A stretch of DNA of 64,000 nucleotides from Palaeococcus ferrophilus DSM 13482. Lineage in GTDB: Archaea; Methanobacteriota_B; Thermococci; Thermococcales; Thermococcaceae. The stretch lies in assembly GCF_000966265.1 (NCBI RefSeq), contig NZ_LANF01000004.1, positions 1 through 64,000 on the forward strand. The letters run 5' to 3'. The notes below the pieces were generated by a model that did not search any database, was not told where the DNA came from, and worked only from the letters and a program-made list of their open reading frames with translations. The position numbers and the translations under genes are program-made. This document shows, one piece after another, positions 44,517 to 54,130 of the stretch (its first letter is position 1; each line of letters begins with the position of its first letter).

Positions 44517-45209
44517 TCAGTATTCCGGTTTTTGATAGACGGAGCGGAGCATGAGTTCCTCAACCCTAACCTCAGGTGGGAGCTTTAGGAGAGGGCGGAG
44601 TGCCTCGGCAACTTCCTCCGGCTTGAGGAAGCCGTGCTCCTTTGGCTTTCCCGGCCTGCTCCCCGCGAAGTACGTGTCCACAGCCCCAGGCCTGAGCTCC
44701 AGGAAGCGAACCTCCGGATTCTCCAGCTGGAAAGTCCGGACTAAAGCTCTCGCCGCCCACTTCGTGGCCACGTAGGCTCCGCCATCCGGGAAGACCCTTG
44801 CCGAAACGTCCGAAGTTATCGCTACAACAATCCCCTTCCTCTCCTTCAGGCTCGGGAGAAATGCCTTAATCGTCCTCCAGAGGCCTAGAGTGTTCACCTG
44901 GAGCATTCTCTCAAAGTCTTCATCCCTTATCTCCTCAAGCCTGCCGAAGTAGCCAACGCCGGCGTTCGCAACGACCAGGTCAACCCCACCAAAGCGTTGG
45001 AGAACCCTGCTGGCAAAGTTATCAACGCTCTCTGGCTTTGAGACATCAAGGTGCTGGTAGAAGACCTCTGTTTCCAAGCCTTCAGCGAGCTTTTCCAGCT
45101 CTTCGACGTTCCTGGCTCCCAGGACGAGGGAGTAGCCTTCCTCAGCCAGCATCTCCGCTATCGCCCTGCCTATTCCCCGTGATGAACCGGTAACAACTGC
45201 AACCTTCAT
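44517..45209 (-). CDS. Short-chain dehydrogenase/reductase
   Basis: 230 residues. The cofactor loop is TGSSRGIGRAIAEML, with NAGVGYFG, a Ser in AITSDVSARVF, and the catalytic pair YVATK. Classical SDR size. Substrate unknown. The ATG at 45209 follows GGGAGGGTG; the frame is open upstream to 45275 over the iorB end. It lies downstream of iorAB on the same strand with a 62-bp gap. Confidence 0.88.
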   Translation of the reverse strand: MKVAVVTGSSRGIGRAIAEMLAEEGYSLVLGARNVEELEKLAEGLETEVFYQHLDVSKPESVDNFASRVLQRFGGVDLVVANAGVGYFGRLEEIRDEDFERMLQVNTLGLWRTIKAFLPSLKERKGIVVAITSDVSARVFPDGGAYVATKWAARALVRTFQLENPEVRFLELRPGAVDTYFAGSRPGKPKEHGFLKPEEVAEALRPLLKLPPEVRVEELMLRSVYQKPEY

Positions 45210-45271
45210 GAAAACACCCTCCCCGTTTTCCCGCGAGTACTTAAAAGGGATGCGGAAGGAAAAGAGAAAAA

Positions 45272-45874
45272 TCAAAGGAGCTCCTTCATTGCCTCATATC
45301 CCAACTCAAATGCCTTTACGTTGGCCTCCACAGCCTTCTCGGGCACGCTGGCCTTCACCGCTTCGAGCATCGTCTCTTTGTCTATTGGAAAGTCTGGAAG
45401 GGCCGTTAGGGCACCGACAAGGACGACGTTCTGGGCGAGGGCAGTTCCTGCTTCTTCAGCCAGCTTGAGTGCATCTATTTCATAGAGCTTTGCACCAGAT
45501 TTCTTTATGTTCCCCACTATCTCTTCGTAGGTCACGTACTCCTCTATCTTGCCCTTCACGAAGTTTTCCGTCTCGTAGGGGTGGTGGATGAGGCGCGTGT
45601 TGGTTATGACCGTCCCGCCGGGCTTGAGGAAGTAGACGTAGCGAAGGGCCTCCATCGGCTCGAGGGCCAGAATCACGTCCGCCTCACCGTAGGGAATTAG
45701 CGGTGAGAGGCCTTTCCCTATGCGCTGGTGGACTATGACCGAGCCGCTCCTCTGGGAGAGGCCGTGGAGTTCCCCGCTCACCACGTGGAGTCCCTTCCTC
45801 GCGCAGGCCTCGCCGACTATGTTGGACATGAGCACTATTCCCTGCCCGCCGACGCCGCAGTAGATGACGTTCAT
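45272..45874 (-). CDS. iorB: Indolepyruvate:ferredoxin oxidoreductase beta subunit
   Basis: 200 residues of the gamma-like 2-oxoacid oxidoreductase family: YCGVGGQGIVLMSNIVGEA at the start and GELHGLSQRSGSV. It pairs with IorA to oxidise aryl pyruvates from aromatic amino acids to aryl-acetyl-CoA. The ATG overlaps the iorA stop by 4 bp. Confidence 0.93.
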   Translation of the reverse strand: MNVIYCGVGGQGIVLMSNIVGEACARKGLHVVSGELHGLSQRSGSVIVHQRIGKGLSPLIPYGEADVILALEPMEALRYVYFLKPGGTVITNTRLIHHPYETENFVKGKIEEYVTYEEIVGNIKKSGAKLYEIDALKLAEEAGTALAQNVVLVGALTALPDFPIDKETMLEAVKASVPEKAVEANVKAFELGYEAMKELL

Positions 45875-47874
45875 GGCTTTTCCCTCCTGAGCACTATCTG
45901 CTCAAGCTCGCGGTAGTCCTCTATCGTCACGTAGGGCTTGTCTTCGCCGCCGTAGAGGATTGCCGTCGAGTGAATGGCGTTGTGAGGACACAGCTGGGCG
46001 CAGACGCCGCAGCCGACGCAGACCTCCGGCAGAATCTTCGCCTTTAAATCATTCTCGTCTATGACTATTGCTGGACACCCAAAGTCCCTTATGCAGTTAT
46101 AGGCCCTTTCGCAGGCGTCTTTGTCAACGAAGTAGGGGACGATCTTTCCTCCCGCCCTTCTGTATTCGCGGAAGTGGTAGAGGGCGCACTCTCCCCGCGA
46201 TATGACCACGGAGAGGCCGTCGTACTTCAGAGCTTCTCTGAGCTTGCCTATGTTCTTCCTCGCCTGGAAAGAATCCACAACCACTATCTTCTCGACGCCT
46301 AACCCACGGAGCACGCTCTCTATGTCTATGCGCTTCTCGTAGGGGTTCACCTTCTTCGGACTGCCGGGGTGGGCCTGCTGGCCGGTCATAGCCGTTACAG
46401 CGTTGTCGAGGATTACAAGAGTCATTTTTGCGTTGTTGTGGATGGCGTTGACTATTCCCGGAAGGGCGGCGTGGAAGAAGGTCGAATCGCCTACAAGCGC
46501 CACCACCCTCTCCTGGGCAGAATGCTGAACGCCGTGAGCTATTCCGAGGGAAGCACCCATCGCTAGGAGAGAATCAGTCCAGCCGATGTGCTCTAAAGCC
46601 AGCATCGAGTAGCACCCGATGTCGTTGGCCAAGTAGTAGTTCTCAGGCCTGCCCATCGCCCTCCTGAGAGCCCAGAAGGTCGCTCTATGCGGACAGCCGG
46701 CGCAGAAGGTTGGCATCCTCGGCGGGGCCTCCTTTGCAAGCTCCCACATTCTCTTGAAGTGCCCCTCGTAGTCAAAGGGGAGCTCCTTTCCGAGAACCTC
46801 TGCGAGAACCTTGATGACAATGGGAACGTTGTACTCTAGCATCTCAGGGAAGTGGCCGCTCTTCTTGCCTATAATCTCGATGTTTGGATTCCTCTCCTTG
46901 GCAATCTGCCTCACGAAGCCCTCTATGTAGGGGAACAGCTCTTCAACCACCACTACCTTATCAAGGCCCTCCATGAAGTCCCCAATGAGCTTCTCCGGGA
47001 TCGGGTTGAGGACTCCGAGCTTGAGGACGTAGGCCTCTCCTCCGAGCTTCTGGAGGCTCTCAAGGACGTAAGAGTAGGCAACTCCGGAGGTGATGATGCC
47101 GATTCCCTTCGCCTCTTCGGGCTTTGCCTCCTTCGCTTCCTTGCCGTCGAAGTACTCCACACGGTTCAGAGCCAAGAACTCGGGGTCTTCCTTCATCTTC
47201 GCTATCTTCTCCAGAAGCTCCGCTTTGAACTTCCTCGCGAGCGAACCCACGGTCGCGTAGCTCCTCCGGTTCTCCTTCCACGAGAGCCTGTCGAAGGGCG
47301 TCCTCTCGAGCTTTCCGACCTTTACAAGGCCGCTCTGGTGGTTCACCCTCGTCGTGGTTCTGACCAGAACGACGCTGCCGTACTTTTCACTCAGCTCGAA
47401 GGCCTTCTTTACCATCTCGTAGGCTTCTTGGGGGTTGGAGGGCTCGAGCATCGGGAGGTAGGCGGTGTATCCGAACCACCTGCCATCCTGCTCCGACTGG
47501 GAGGAGTGCGCATAGGGGTCGTCCGCTATAACCACCACGAGCCCGCCTTTAACGCCGGTGTATGCGAGCGAGTAGAGGGTATCCGATGCCACGTTTCCGC
47601 CAACGCTCTTCATTGAAGTGAATCCCCTGAGGCCGACGAAGGCGGCTCCGGCAGCTGTCTCAAGGGCAACCTTCTCGTTGGCGGCTATCTCAACAACAAG
47701 GTCGTCTCGGTAGTGGGAGACCCTGTCGAAGGTATCTAGGATTTCCGTCTGGGGCGAACCCGGATAGAAGGCGGTCACCTTCACGTCCGCCTCGAGGGCG
47801 GCCCTGACGATCGCTTCGTTGGTCAGCATATACCCCGTGTGGGGCTCCTCTTTCAGAACCTCTTTAAGGGACAT
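45871..47874 (-). CDS. iorA: Indolepyruvate:ferredoxin oxidoreductase alpha subunit
   Basis: 667 residues: a pyrimidine-binding domain (TAFYPGSPQTEILDTF), a TPP-binding domain (FCAGCPHRATFWALRR, then VALVGDSTFFHAALPGIVNA), and a C-terminal ferredoxin part with CVGCGVCAQLCPHNAI plus CERAYNCIRDFGCP. Reaction: aryl pyruvate plus CoA to aryl-acetyl-CoA, CO2 and reduced ferredoxin. The ATG at 47874 fits a TATA box at 47903-47912; the frame extends upstream past that promoter. Confidence 0.94.
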   Translation of the reverse strand: MSLKEVLKEEPHTGYMLTNEAIVRAALEADVKVTAFYPGSPQTEILDTFDRVSHYRDDLVVEIAANEKVALETAAGAAFVGLRGFTSMKSVGGNVASDTLYSLAYTGVKGGLVVVIADDPYAHSSQSEQDGRWFGYTAYLPMLEPSNPQEAYEMVKKAFELSEKYGSVVLVRTTTRVNHQSGLVKVGKLERTPFDRLSWKENRRSYATVGSLARKFKAELLEKIAKMKEDPEFLALNRVEYFDGKEAKEAKPEEAKGIGIITSGVAYSYVLESLQKLGGEAYVLKLGVLNPIPEKLIGDFMEGLDKVVVVEELFPYIEGFVRQIAKERNPNIEIIGKKSGHFPEMLEYNVPIVIKVLAEVLGKELPFDYEGHFKRMWELAKEAPPRMPTFCAGCPHRATFWALRRAMGRPENYYLANDIGCYSMLALEHIGWTDSLLAMGASLGIAHGVQHSAQERVVALVGDSTFFHAALPGIVNAIHNNAKMTLVILDNAVTAMTGQQAHPGSPKKVNPYEKRIDIESVLRGLGVEKIVVVDSFQARKNIGKLREALKYDGLSVVISRGECALYHFREYRRAGGKIVPYFVDKDACERAYNCIRDFGCPAIVIDENDLKAKILPEVCVGCGVCAQLCPHNAIHSTAILYGGEDKPYVTIEDYRELEQIVLRREKP

Positions 47875-47902
47875 GGAAACACCATATAGTTTAGGAAGCG
47901 AA

Positions 47903-47912
47903 CCTATATATC
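47903..47912 (-). promoter_or_regulatory. TATA box of the iorAB operon
   Basis: Minus-strand GATATATAGG, giving a transcription start near 47882, a few bases before the ATG at 47874; a GGTG lies between. Confidence 0.6.
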
Positions 47913-48021
47913 CTTTTTCTGGACAGAAAAAGGCAGTGTTAAACATTAATGGAATTGAAAAGTGAAAATGCTAAACACTCCAAATTCCAAGGCAAAAAAG
48001 ACAAAAACGAAAAAGAAAGAC

Positions 48022-49185
48022 TCACAACAGCTCCTCGACGAGCTCCGCTGTGGCGCTTCTAGCTTTGCTCCTGAGCCTTTCGAGGTGGGAGCTGAGGGCC
48101 TCGCCTATTCCGTGAACGAAAAGGCTCAGCGCCTCCTCCCTGTCGAGCCCGCGGGAGCGGAGGTAAAACAGCGCATCCTCGTCGAACTGCCTGACCGAGG
48201 AGGAGTGAGAGGCCGCCTCTATCTCCCCTGTGTCCACCTCAAGCATCGGCACGCTCACACCGAGGGAGCCTTCGTCCATTATGGTCACCTCAGAGACCAC
48301 GACGCTCGATGAATTCCTGGCCCTCTCAAAGACCTTTGCAGTTCCCCTGTGAACAGTCCAGCCGTTTTTGTAGGAAAAGCCGTGGACTCTGGTCTCGCTC
48401 TTACTTTCTTCACCGTACTGGAGCACGTTGGTGAGGTAGTCAACCGCCGAGCCTATTCCAATGGGTATTCCCCTCAGGAAGAGCTCGCTTTCCTTTCCTT
48501 CGAGCGAATAGTCCTCCCTGTGGTGGCTCATCCTGCCTCCATAAACCGCGGTGAATGCCCTAATCCGACTCTTCCCTCCGAGGCTGGCCCTTAGGAGGTA
48601 GTGGGATAGACTCCTGTGCTTCCCGACGGTGAGGAGCTCTATCTCCGCGTTTCTGGCCTTCAGCTCGACCACGAGGGACTTAGTCCCATCTTCGGCCATG
48701 TCGTAAATGATTATCGGCACTCTGGCGTTCTCGACCTCTATGCTCAGGTGGTGGCTTATAAAAGCCCTCTCCGAGAGGTGGGAGACTACCACGAGCGGCT
48801 CCGCAAGGTTTTCCTTGATCTTGAGACTGTAGGCATTTTTGAGGGCGTAGAAGTGGAAGCCCAGAATCCTCGACTCCTCGGGCTGTGAGAGGCCTAAAGT
48901 CCCCTCTGTGAGCTCAACTCCATTGGGCAGGTCAAAGCTCGCCTCGCTTCCCGAAAAGGCAACGTGCCCCCTAACCGGAACTTCACCCGCTTTTGCTTCC
49001 GTCGGGAGCTTTAGGGGCGAGTTCTCCTCGAAGAGCTTCCACTTCGTGTAGCTCCTTATCGTCGGACTGTCGCCGTACTTCTGGTAGGTGAGATTTTCAA
49101 GTGCCTCACGGGTTATAATGGGCTTGTTAGCGCGCTCGTCAGAGAGTCCTAAAGGACGCTCGTTAGAGAGCTCGTTAGAGCGCAT
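48022..49185 (-). CDS. sufD: Fe-S assembly scaffold protein SufD
   Basis: 387 residues of the SufB/SufD family; a beta-helix core with no clear catalytic motif apart from the C-terminal SSSVRQFDEDALFYLRSRGL typical of SufD. It works with SufB and SufC to build Fe-S clusters. The start shares a base with the sufB stop (TGATG). The first 20 codons are repetitive (SNELSNERPLGLSDERAN, from repeated CTCGTTAGAG), so the true start may lie further in. Confidence 0.88.
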   Translation of the reverse strand: MRSNELSNERPLGLSDERANKPIITREALENLTYQKYGDSPTIRSYTKWKLFEENSPLKLPTEAKAGEVPVRGHVAFSGSEASFDLPNGVELTEGTLGLSQPEESRILGFHFYALKNAYSLKIKENLAEPLVVVSHLSERAFISHHLSIEVENARVPIIIYDMAEDGTKSLVVELKARNAEIELLTVGKHRSLSHYLLRASLGGKSRIRAFTAVYGGRMSHHREDYSLEGKESELFLRGIPIGIGSAVDYLTNVLQYGEESKSETRVHGFSYKNGWTVHRGTAKVFERARNSSSVVVSEVTIMDEGSLGVSVPMLEVDTGEIEAASHSSSVRQFDEDALFYLRSRGLDREEALSLFVHGIGEALSSHLERLRSKARSATAELVEELL

Positions 49186-50609
49186 CACCCAACACCCCCA
49201 ACCTCGCTGAACTCAAGCTCTATGACCTTCTTGAGCACCTCGACGTACTCAAAGGGCAGGCCCTCAAGCACCTCGCTGATAAAGCCCAGAACGATGAGGC
49301 TCTTCGCTTCCTCCTCCTTTATTCCCCTGGAGTTCATGTAGAAGAGCTTATCTTCACCGAGCTTTCCGGTGGTTGCCTCGTGGATTATGCTCGCTGAGGG
49401 CTCGTCGTTCTGGTTGTGGGGATAGGTGTAGGCCTTGCTCTTCTCATCGAGGATGAGCGAGTCACATGAGACTGTTGCGGTGGAGTTTTTGGCTCCCTTT
49501 ATTATCCTAACGAGACCGCGGTAGATGTTCGTCCCGCCGTTGGCGCTTATGCTCTTCGAGATTATCTTCGAGCTGGTGTTTGGAGCTAAATGCCAGGTTT
49601 TGGCACCGGTGTCCTTGAGGTAGGGCCCGTTGCTGAGCGAAACCACGTACTGTGCCGTTCTTGCCCCCTCTCCCTTCAGGACGCTTGACGGGTAAGTATA
49701 GGTTATGTGGCTCCCTATACTGCCCTCTATCCACTCGACGTATGCGTTATCCTCTACTATGGCGCGCTTGTTGTTGAAGTTGATGACGTTCCTGCTCCAG
49801 TTCTGTATGGTGGTGAACTTGACGGTTGCTCCCTTGTGGGCGTATATCTCGACCATGCCGTCGTGGAAGGAGAAGCCCTTGTACATTGGAGCGGAACAGC
49901 CCTCTATGAAGTGGACGTAGCTGCCTTCATCCGCTATCAACAGGGTGTGCTCGAACTGACCCTCCAAAGCCGAGCCTATGACGAAGAAGGCCTCAATCGG
50001 GAAGGGAACCCTTACCCCCTTGGGGATGTAGACGAAGGCCCCACCGCTCCAGAGGGCATGGTGTAGAGCGGAAAACTTGTGCTCTCCCGGAGGGAAGACC
50101 TTCCCGAAGTACCTCTTGACCAGCTTGGGGTATTTTTTCACAGCCTCCTCCATCGGAACCATTATGATGCCCTTCTTCTCGAACTCCTCCTTGAGCTGGG
50201 AGTAGACGCTCTCGCTGTCGAAAACCGCTGTGAGCCCCGAGAGGAACCTCTTCTCTATCTCGGGTATGTTGAGCCTCTCGAAGGTCTTCCTGATGTTCTC
50301 CGGGAGGTCGTCCCAGTCCTTAATCTCGTTTCCAACCTCGGGCTTTGAGTAGAGGGAGAAGCTCTCGACGTCGAGCTCGTCTATTCCAACAACCCACTTC
50401 GGCATCGGCAGCTTCTTGAACAGCTCCAGAGCTTTAAGCCTGTGCCTGAGCATCCACTCCGGCTCGTTCTTTATCCTTGAAATCTCCCTGACAGCATCTT
50501 CCGTAATCTCGCCCCTGAGCTCGATTTCCTTCGGGTATGGCACCGCTGTTCCCAGAATCTCCTCGAGGGAACCCGCTTTTAGGATTTCCTCAAGCTTTGA
50601 GTGCTCCAT
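49185..50609 (-). CDS. sufB: Fe-S assembly scaffold protein SufB
   Basis: 474 residues. The family block VKFTTIQNWSRNVINFNNKR and the C-terminal HNQNDEPSASIIHEATTGK, KLFYMNSRGIKEEEAKSLIV are clear. Core scaffold of the SUF machinery, assembling 4Fe-4S clusters with SufC and SufD. The ATG at 50609 lies inside the 3' end of sufC (20-bp overlap) after GCGGTGG, so the three genes are translationally coupled. Confidence 0.94.
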   Translation of the reverse strand: MEHSKLEEILKAGSLEEILGTAVPYPKEIELRGEITEDAVREISRIKNEPEWMLRHRLKALELFKKLPMPKWVVGIDELDVESFSLYSKPEVGNEIKDWDDLPENIRKTFERLNIPEIEKRFLSGLTAVFDSESVYSQLKEEFEKKGIIMVPMEEAVKKYPKLVKRYFGKVFPPGEHKFSALHHALWSGGAFVYIPKGVRVPFPIEAFFVIGSALEGQFEHTLLIADEGSYVHFIEGCSAPMYKGFSFHDGMVEIYAHKGATVKFTTIQNWSRNVINFNNKRAIVEDNAYVEWIEGSIGSHITYTYPSSVLKGEGARTAQYVVSLSNGPYLKDTGAKTWHLAPNTSSKIISKSISANGGTNIYRGLVRIIKGAKNSTATVSCDSLILDEKSKAYTYPHNQNDEPSASIIHEATTGKLGEDKLFYMNSRGIKEEEAKSLIVLGFISEVLEGLPFEYVEVLKKVIELEFSEVGGVG

Positions 50610-51330
50610 CGCTTTCCACCGCCGCAAAGCCCTTCTCCTCTATGAGCTTGACGAGTTCCATACCACCGGAGACCACGAGCCTGCCCTCCTTAAGAACGTG
50701 AACCCTCTGGGGGTTTAGGTACTCCAGAATCCGGCCGTAGTGCGTGATGAGCAGTATTCCCGTTCCCTCGCTGTGGAGCCTCGCTATTATCCCCGCTATC
50801 ACCTTGAGAGAGTCGACGTCAACACCGCTGTCCGGCTCGTCCAGAATGAGGAGCTTCGGCTTTATAAGGTACGCCTGGAGCATCTCAAGTTTCTTCCTCT
50901 CGCCACCGGAGAAGCCGACGTTCAGTCCCCTTGAGAGAATAGAGTCGTCGAAGCCGAGCTCCTCGACGGCCTTAAAGATGAGGTCGTACGCCTCTATCTC
51001 ATCAATGCCTTTGAGGTTCTTGAGGACCCTCTGGAGGAAGTGTATGACCTTAACGCCCTCTACCTCAACCGGATGCTGGAAGCTGAGGAAGATGCCCCTC
51101 TTCGCTCGCTCCTCGGGCTTCGCTCCTGTTACGTCTTCCCCTTCGAAGGTTATCCTGCCCTCGGTTACAGTGTACTTTGGATGCCCCGCTATTGTGAGTG
51201 CCAGAGTGGACTTACCGCTACCGTTGGGCCCCATAACAACGTGCAGCTCCCCGGGCTCGAGAGTGAAGGCAACGCCCCTGAGAATTTCCTTATCTTCGAC
51301 TTTCACCCTCAGATTTTCCACAGTTAACAT
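50590..51330 (-). CDS. sufC: Fe-S assembly ATPase SufC
   Basis: 246-residue ABC-type ATPase: Walker A GPNGSGKSTLAL, signature GFSGGERKKLEML, Walker B LLILDEPDSGVDVDSL and switch His in LLITHYGR. It is soluble and powers SufBD. The ATG at 51330 follows GGTGATG. First gene of sufCBD. Confidence 0.95.
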   Translation of the reverse strand: MLTVENLRVKVEDKEILRGVAFTLEPGELHVVMGPNGSGKSTLALTIAGHPKYTVTEGRITFEGEDVTGAKPEERAKRGIFLSFQHPVEVEGVKVIHFLQRVLKNLKGIDEIEAYDLIFKAVEELGFDDSILSRGLNVGFSGGERKKLEMLQAYLIKPKLLILDEPDSGVDVDSLKVIAGIIARLHSEGTGILLITHYGRILEYLNPQRVHVLKEGRLVVSGGMELVKLIEEKGFAAVESDGALKA

Positions 51331-51428
51331 GACCATCACCGTCCATTATCGGTACAGTTTTGTGTAGAAGAGAGGTACTTTTAAAGATTTCTACCCAAAA
51401 ATGAGTAATAGAGCAAAGGAGAAGGAAA

Positions 51429-51950
51429 TCACTCCCCCTGCAGGAGGAGACCCGGAAGCCTCGGAGCCCTAACCTTAAGCTCCCTGTCGAGCATAAACAC
51501 CATCTGGGGGCTGTCCCTGGCGAGTTTGAGCTGGTCGAGAATCTTCTTCACGTTGGCCTCCTCCTCGACCTGTTCGTTTATAAACCACTCGAGGAAAGCT
51601 CTCGTTGGATAGTCCTTCTCCTCCTCGGCAAGGGTGGCAAGCTCGTGGATGGAGCGGCTTATGAACTGCTCGTGCTCGTACGCGGCCTCAAATGCCGCTG
51701 TAGGATTCTCCCACTCCTTGGGCGGCTTGGGAATTTCACCGAGCTCAACCCTGCCGTTTCTGTCGTAGATGTAGTTGTAGAACCTGAGCGCGTGGCCGAG
51801 CTCCTCCTCCGCCTGGGCCTTCATCCAGTTGGCGAAGCCCTCAAGGTTCAAATCGTCGAAATACGCCGCCATAGCGAAGTACAGGTAGGCAGAATAGAGC
51901 TCCCTGTCAAGCTGCTCGTTCAGAGCCCTAAGCATTTTTTCACTCAGCAT
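51429..51950 (-). CDS. ftnA: Ferritin
   Basis: 173 residues; the sequence closely follows Pyrococcus ferritin. Ferroxidase ligands appear in [33 protein letters not shown] and [14 protein letters not shown]. It stores iron as a 24-mer cage. The ATG at 51950 follows GGTGATGG. A separate promoter (TATA at 51981-51990) lies between it and thiI. A gene for iron storage next to suf fits shared iron economy. Confidence 0.95.
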   Translation of the reverse strand: MLSEKMLRALNEQLDRELYSAYLYFAMAAYFDDLNLEGFANWMKAQAEEELGHALRFYNYIYDRNGRVELGEIPKPPKEWENPTAAFEAAYEHEQFISRSIHELATLAEEEKDYPTRAFLEWFINEQVEEEANVKKILDQLKLARDSPQMVFMLDRELKVRAPRLPGLLLQGE

Positions 51951-51980
51951 TTCCATCACCGTGGTTATGTTCTCATCCGA

Positions 51981-51990
51981 AGTATTTAAG
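51981..51990 (-). promoter_or_regulatory. TATA box of ferritin
   Basis: Minus-strand CTTAAATACT, about 40 bp before the start codon, so a transcript would start near 51960 with a 10-nt leader. Confidence 0.55.
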
Positions 51991-52002
51991 TTTTGGTTCT
52001 GC

Positions 52003-53094
52003 TCAGAGGATGCCCTCTTTCTCAAGCTCTCTCCTAACACTCTCGAACTCTTCAAGTTTGCCTCCCGTAACAACCCTCTCGGGCCTGAAGGGGCAGTCGC
52101 AGTAGGGGTACTCGAGGAAGGCCTCGTAAGTCCCGATTCTCCTCGCTATCGCGACTATCTCCTCCTTGTCCATGCCAAGGAGCGGCCTGTGGACGGGGAA
52201 GTCCACACTCATAGTCTCGAAGTAGAGGTTGGCGAGTGTTTGAGAGGCCACCTGACCGAGGGAATCCCCAGTGACTATTCCAAGGGCGCCCCTCTCCCTC
52301 GCTATCTCCGCAGCACGCCTTAGCATTGCCACCTTGCAGACGACGCACGTCCACTCGCGGAGCTTCGCCTTTGCCAGCGCGGAGGCGTAGGGTTTGAGGA
52401 CTTCAAAGTGGTTCTCCACGATGAGCTCTATCGGCTCGGGTGAGTAATCACTCAGTATGTCAACGACCCTCTCAACGACGCTCCTGGCGTTGGTCCCCTG
52501 GTCGAAGTGGAGCGCTATTACCTCCGCTCCCCTCTTGAGCATGAGGAAGGCGGCAACGGGTGAGTCTATGCCGCCGCTCAGGAGCACAACAACTTTTCCC
52601 TGCGTGCCCACTGGAAGGCCGCCAACGCCCCTTATCTTCTCGAAGAAGACGTGGGCCCTGCCGTTTATTATCTCAACCCCCACCGTAAGTTCCGGGTTCT
52701 CAAGGTCAACCTTCCACCCGAAGTTCTCGACGATGAAGGCCCCTACCTCACGGTTTACCTCCATCGAGGTCTTCAGAAAGGTCTTGTCGAGCCTCTGCGT
52801 TTCCACTTTGAAGCTTTTAGGATTCAGTCCCTTCAGAGCCTCCTTGAGGTACTCTGGAACCTCCCCGTACTCCATGACCCTCGCTGGAGAGACCGACACT
52901 ACCCCGGGGACTTTGGCGATTATCTCCGCCGCCTCGTCGGGTGCATCAACGAGTATCCTGCCCCTCACAATTCTCGCCTTCCCCTCAATTCCTTTCCTCT
53001 TTAGGGTAGCCAGTATGTTGTCGCGGAGCTTTCTCTCAAACTCCCGTCTCTTCCCGCCTTTAAGTGCAATCTCGCCGTACCTCACGATTATCAC
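52003..53094 (-). CDS. thiI: tRNA 4-thiouridine synthetase ThiI
   Basis: 363 residues: an N-terminal ferredoxin-like/THUMP region, then a PP-loop domain with [16 protein letters not shown] and [12 protein letters not shown]. Archaeal-type cysteines are present in WTCVVCK and [11 protein letters not shown]; the bacterial rhodanese domain is absent. It adenylates U8 of tRNA before sulfur insertion. GTG 53094 follows GGGTGG; GTG 53103 is also open. It follows the E1-like gene in an operon. Confidence 0.92.
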   Translation of the reverse strand: MIIVRYGEIALKGGKRREFERKLRDNILATLKRKGIEGKARIVRGRILVDAPDEAAEIIAKVPGVVSVSPARVMEYGEVPEYLKEALKGLNPKSFKVETQRLDKTFLKTSMEVNREVGAFIVENFGWKVDLENPELTVGVEIINGRAHVFFEKIRGVGGLPVGTQGKVVVLLSGGIDSPVAAFLMLKRGAEVIALHFDQGTNARSVVERVVDILSDYSPEPIELIVENHFEVLKPYASALAKAKLREWTCVVCKVAMLRRAAEIARERGALGIVTGDSLGQVASQTLANLYFETMSVDFPVHRPLLGMDKEEIVAIARRIGTYEAFLEYPYCDCPFRPERVVTGGKLEEFESVRRELEKEGIL

Positions 53095-53095
53095 G

Positions 53096-54064
53096 TCAAC
53101 CACCCAGGTAGCGGGCGAACACGTTCTTGGCCTCGTTCTCGTCCTCCACGCCCCTGATCACCATCCTGCCGCCCTGGAAAATCATAATCTCAAGGTAGTC
53201 GTCCTCGAACTGGATGAACTGGCTCGTCTTGAGGGCCTCTATCCCGAGCTTCCTGAGCCTCTCCTCGAGCTCGTCGAAGTTGACGTTCATCCTCACCGGC
53301 GGCGTCACCTGTATGGAGCCGTCGCAGAGGCGCTCTATCTTGATCTTCTTCTCCAAGAACTCGAACTTCCTGAGGGAGCATGCTGGACAGTCCTCCCTCC
53401 TCGGCACCTCAACCTTCTCGAAGTCGAGGGTCTTGGTGTCGAAGAATATGAGCTCGCTCCTAACTTCCTCACCGAGGAGCATCCTGGCCGCGAGGCTCAC
53501 CGCTAATGAAGCGGCCAGAGGTGGGACATAGCTCATTATTCCGGCAACGGCGCAGGTTGGCATGGGGCTCTCGGGAAGCTTCGGAATGAGACAGCGGAAG
53601 CAGGCCGTCTTTCCGGGGACTACCGGCATGACGTTGCCGTACGTGGAGAGGACACCCACGTATATCCACGGCTTGTTGTTTTTCACCGCATAATCGTTTA
53701 TCACCTGCCTGGTGTAGATGTTGTCTGTTCCATCGAGTATCAGGTCTGCCTCATCAAGCAGGCCAACCGTTCCTGGGTTGAGATCCTCAAAGTGGCCGAC
53801 CACACCAAAACGCTCCTTCAAGACCTCTACCTTGGGCTTTCCAACGTCCTCCTTCGTATAGATCGTCCTTGGAAGGTCGCTCTCGTCCACGAAGTCCCTG
53901 TCAATGACGATTATCTTCCCAACTCCAAGCTTGTGGAGGAAGTAGACCTCCCAGCTACCCAGCGCGCCGGCCCCGACAACTGCTACCCTGCTCTCGCTCA
54001 GCTTCCTCTGTCCCTCGATGCCTATGATGGGGAAGTGTCTCGAAAAGTCCATCTCAACCTTCAT
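53096..54064 (-). CDS. ThiF/MoeB/HesA-family E1-like adenylyltransferase
   Basis: About 322 residues. The adenylation domain has VAVVGAGALGSWEVYFLHKLG, IDRDFVDESDLPRT, LILDGTDN and the late PTCAVAGIMSYVPP block. Two zinc CxxC pairs (CFRC and CPAC) flank it. The C-terminal 80 residues are an extra small domain. These E1-like enzymes activate ubiquitin-like sulfur carriers (SAMP, MoaD, ThiS) for tRNA thiolation and cofactor synthesis. Coupling to thiI suggests a thiolation role. ATG 54064 is close to its GGTGAGGG; ATG 54052 is an alternative. Confidence 0.85.
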   Translation of the reverse strand: MKVEMDFSRHFPIIGIEGQRKLSESRVAVVGAGALGSWEVYFLHKLGVGKIIVIDRDFVDESDLPRTIYTKEDVGKPKVEVLKERFGVVGHFEDLNPGTVGLLDEADLILDGTDNIYTRQVINDYAVKNNKPWIYVGVLSTYGNVMPVVPGKTACFRCLIPKLPESPMPTCAVAGIMSYVPPLAASLAVSLAARMLLGEEVRSELIFFDTKTLDFEKVEVPRREDCPACSLRKFEFLEKKIKIERLCDGSIQVTPPVRMNVNFDELEERLRKLGIEALKTSQFIQFEDDYLEIMIFQGGRMVIRGVEDENEAKNVFARYLGG

Positions 54065-54130
54065 ACCCTCACCAAAACTCGCTGGGAAAAGAGGGATAAA
54101 AAGGGTTTTGGAAACCAAAGGTTTATGAGA

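Noticed and set aside
46852-47616. 254-codon plus-strand frame opposite iorA
   Set aside because: Antisense shadow of a clearly conserved gene, no ribosome-binding site or motifs.
49140-49185. Repeated CTCGTTAGAG at the sufD start as an operator or recombination site
   Set aside because: Only a short local duplication inside the first codons; no wider repeat seen.
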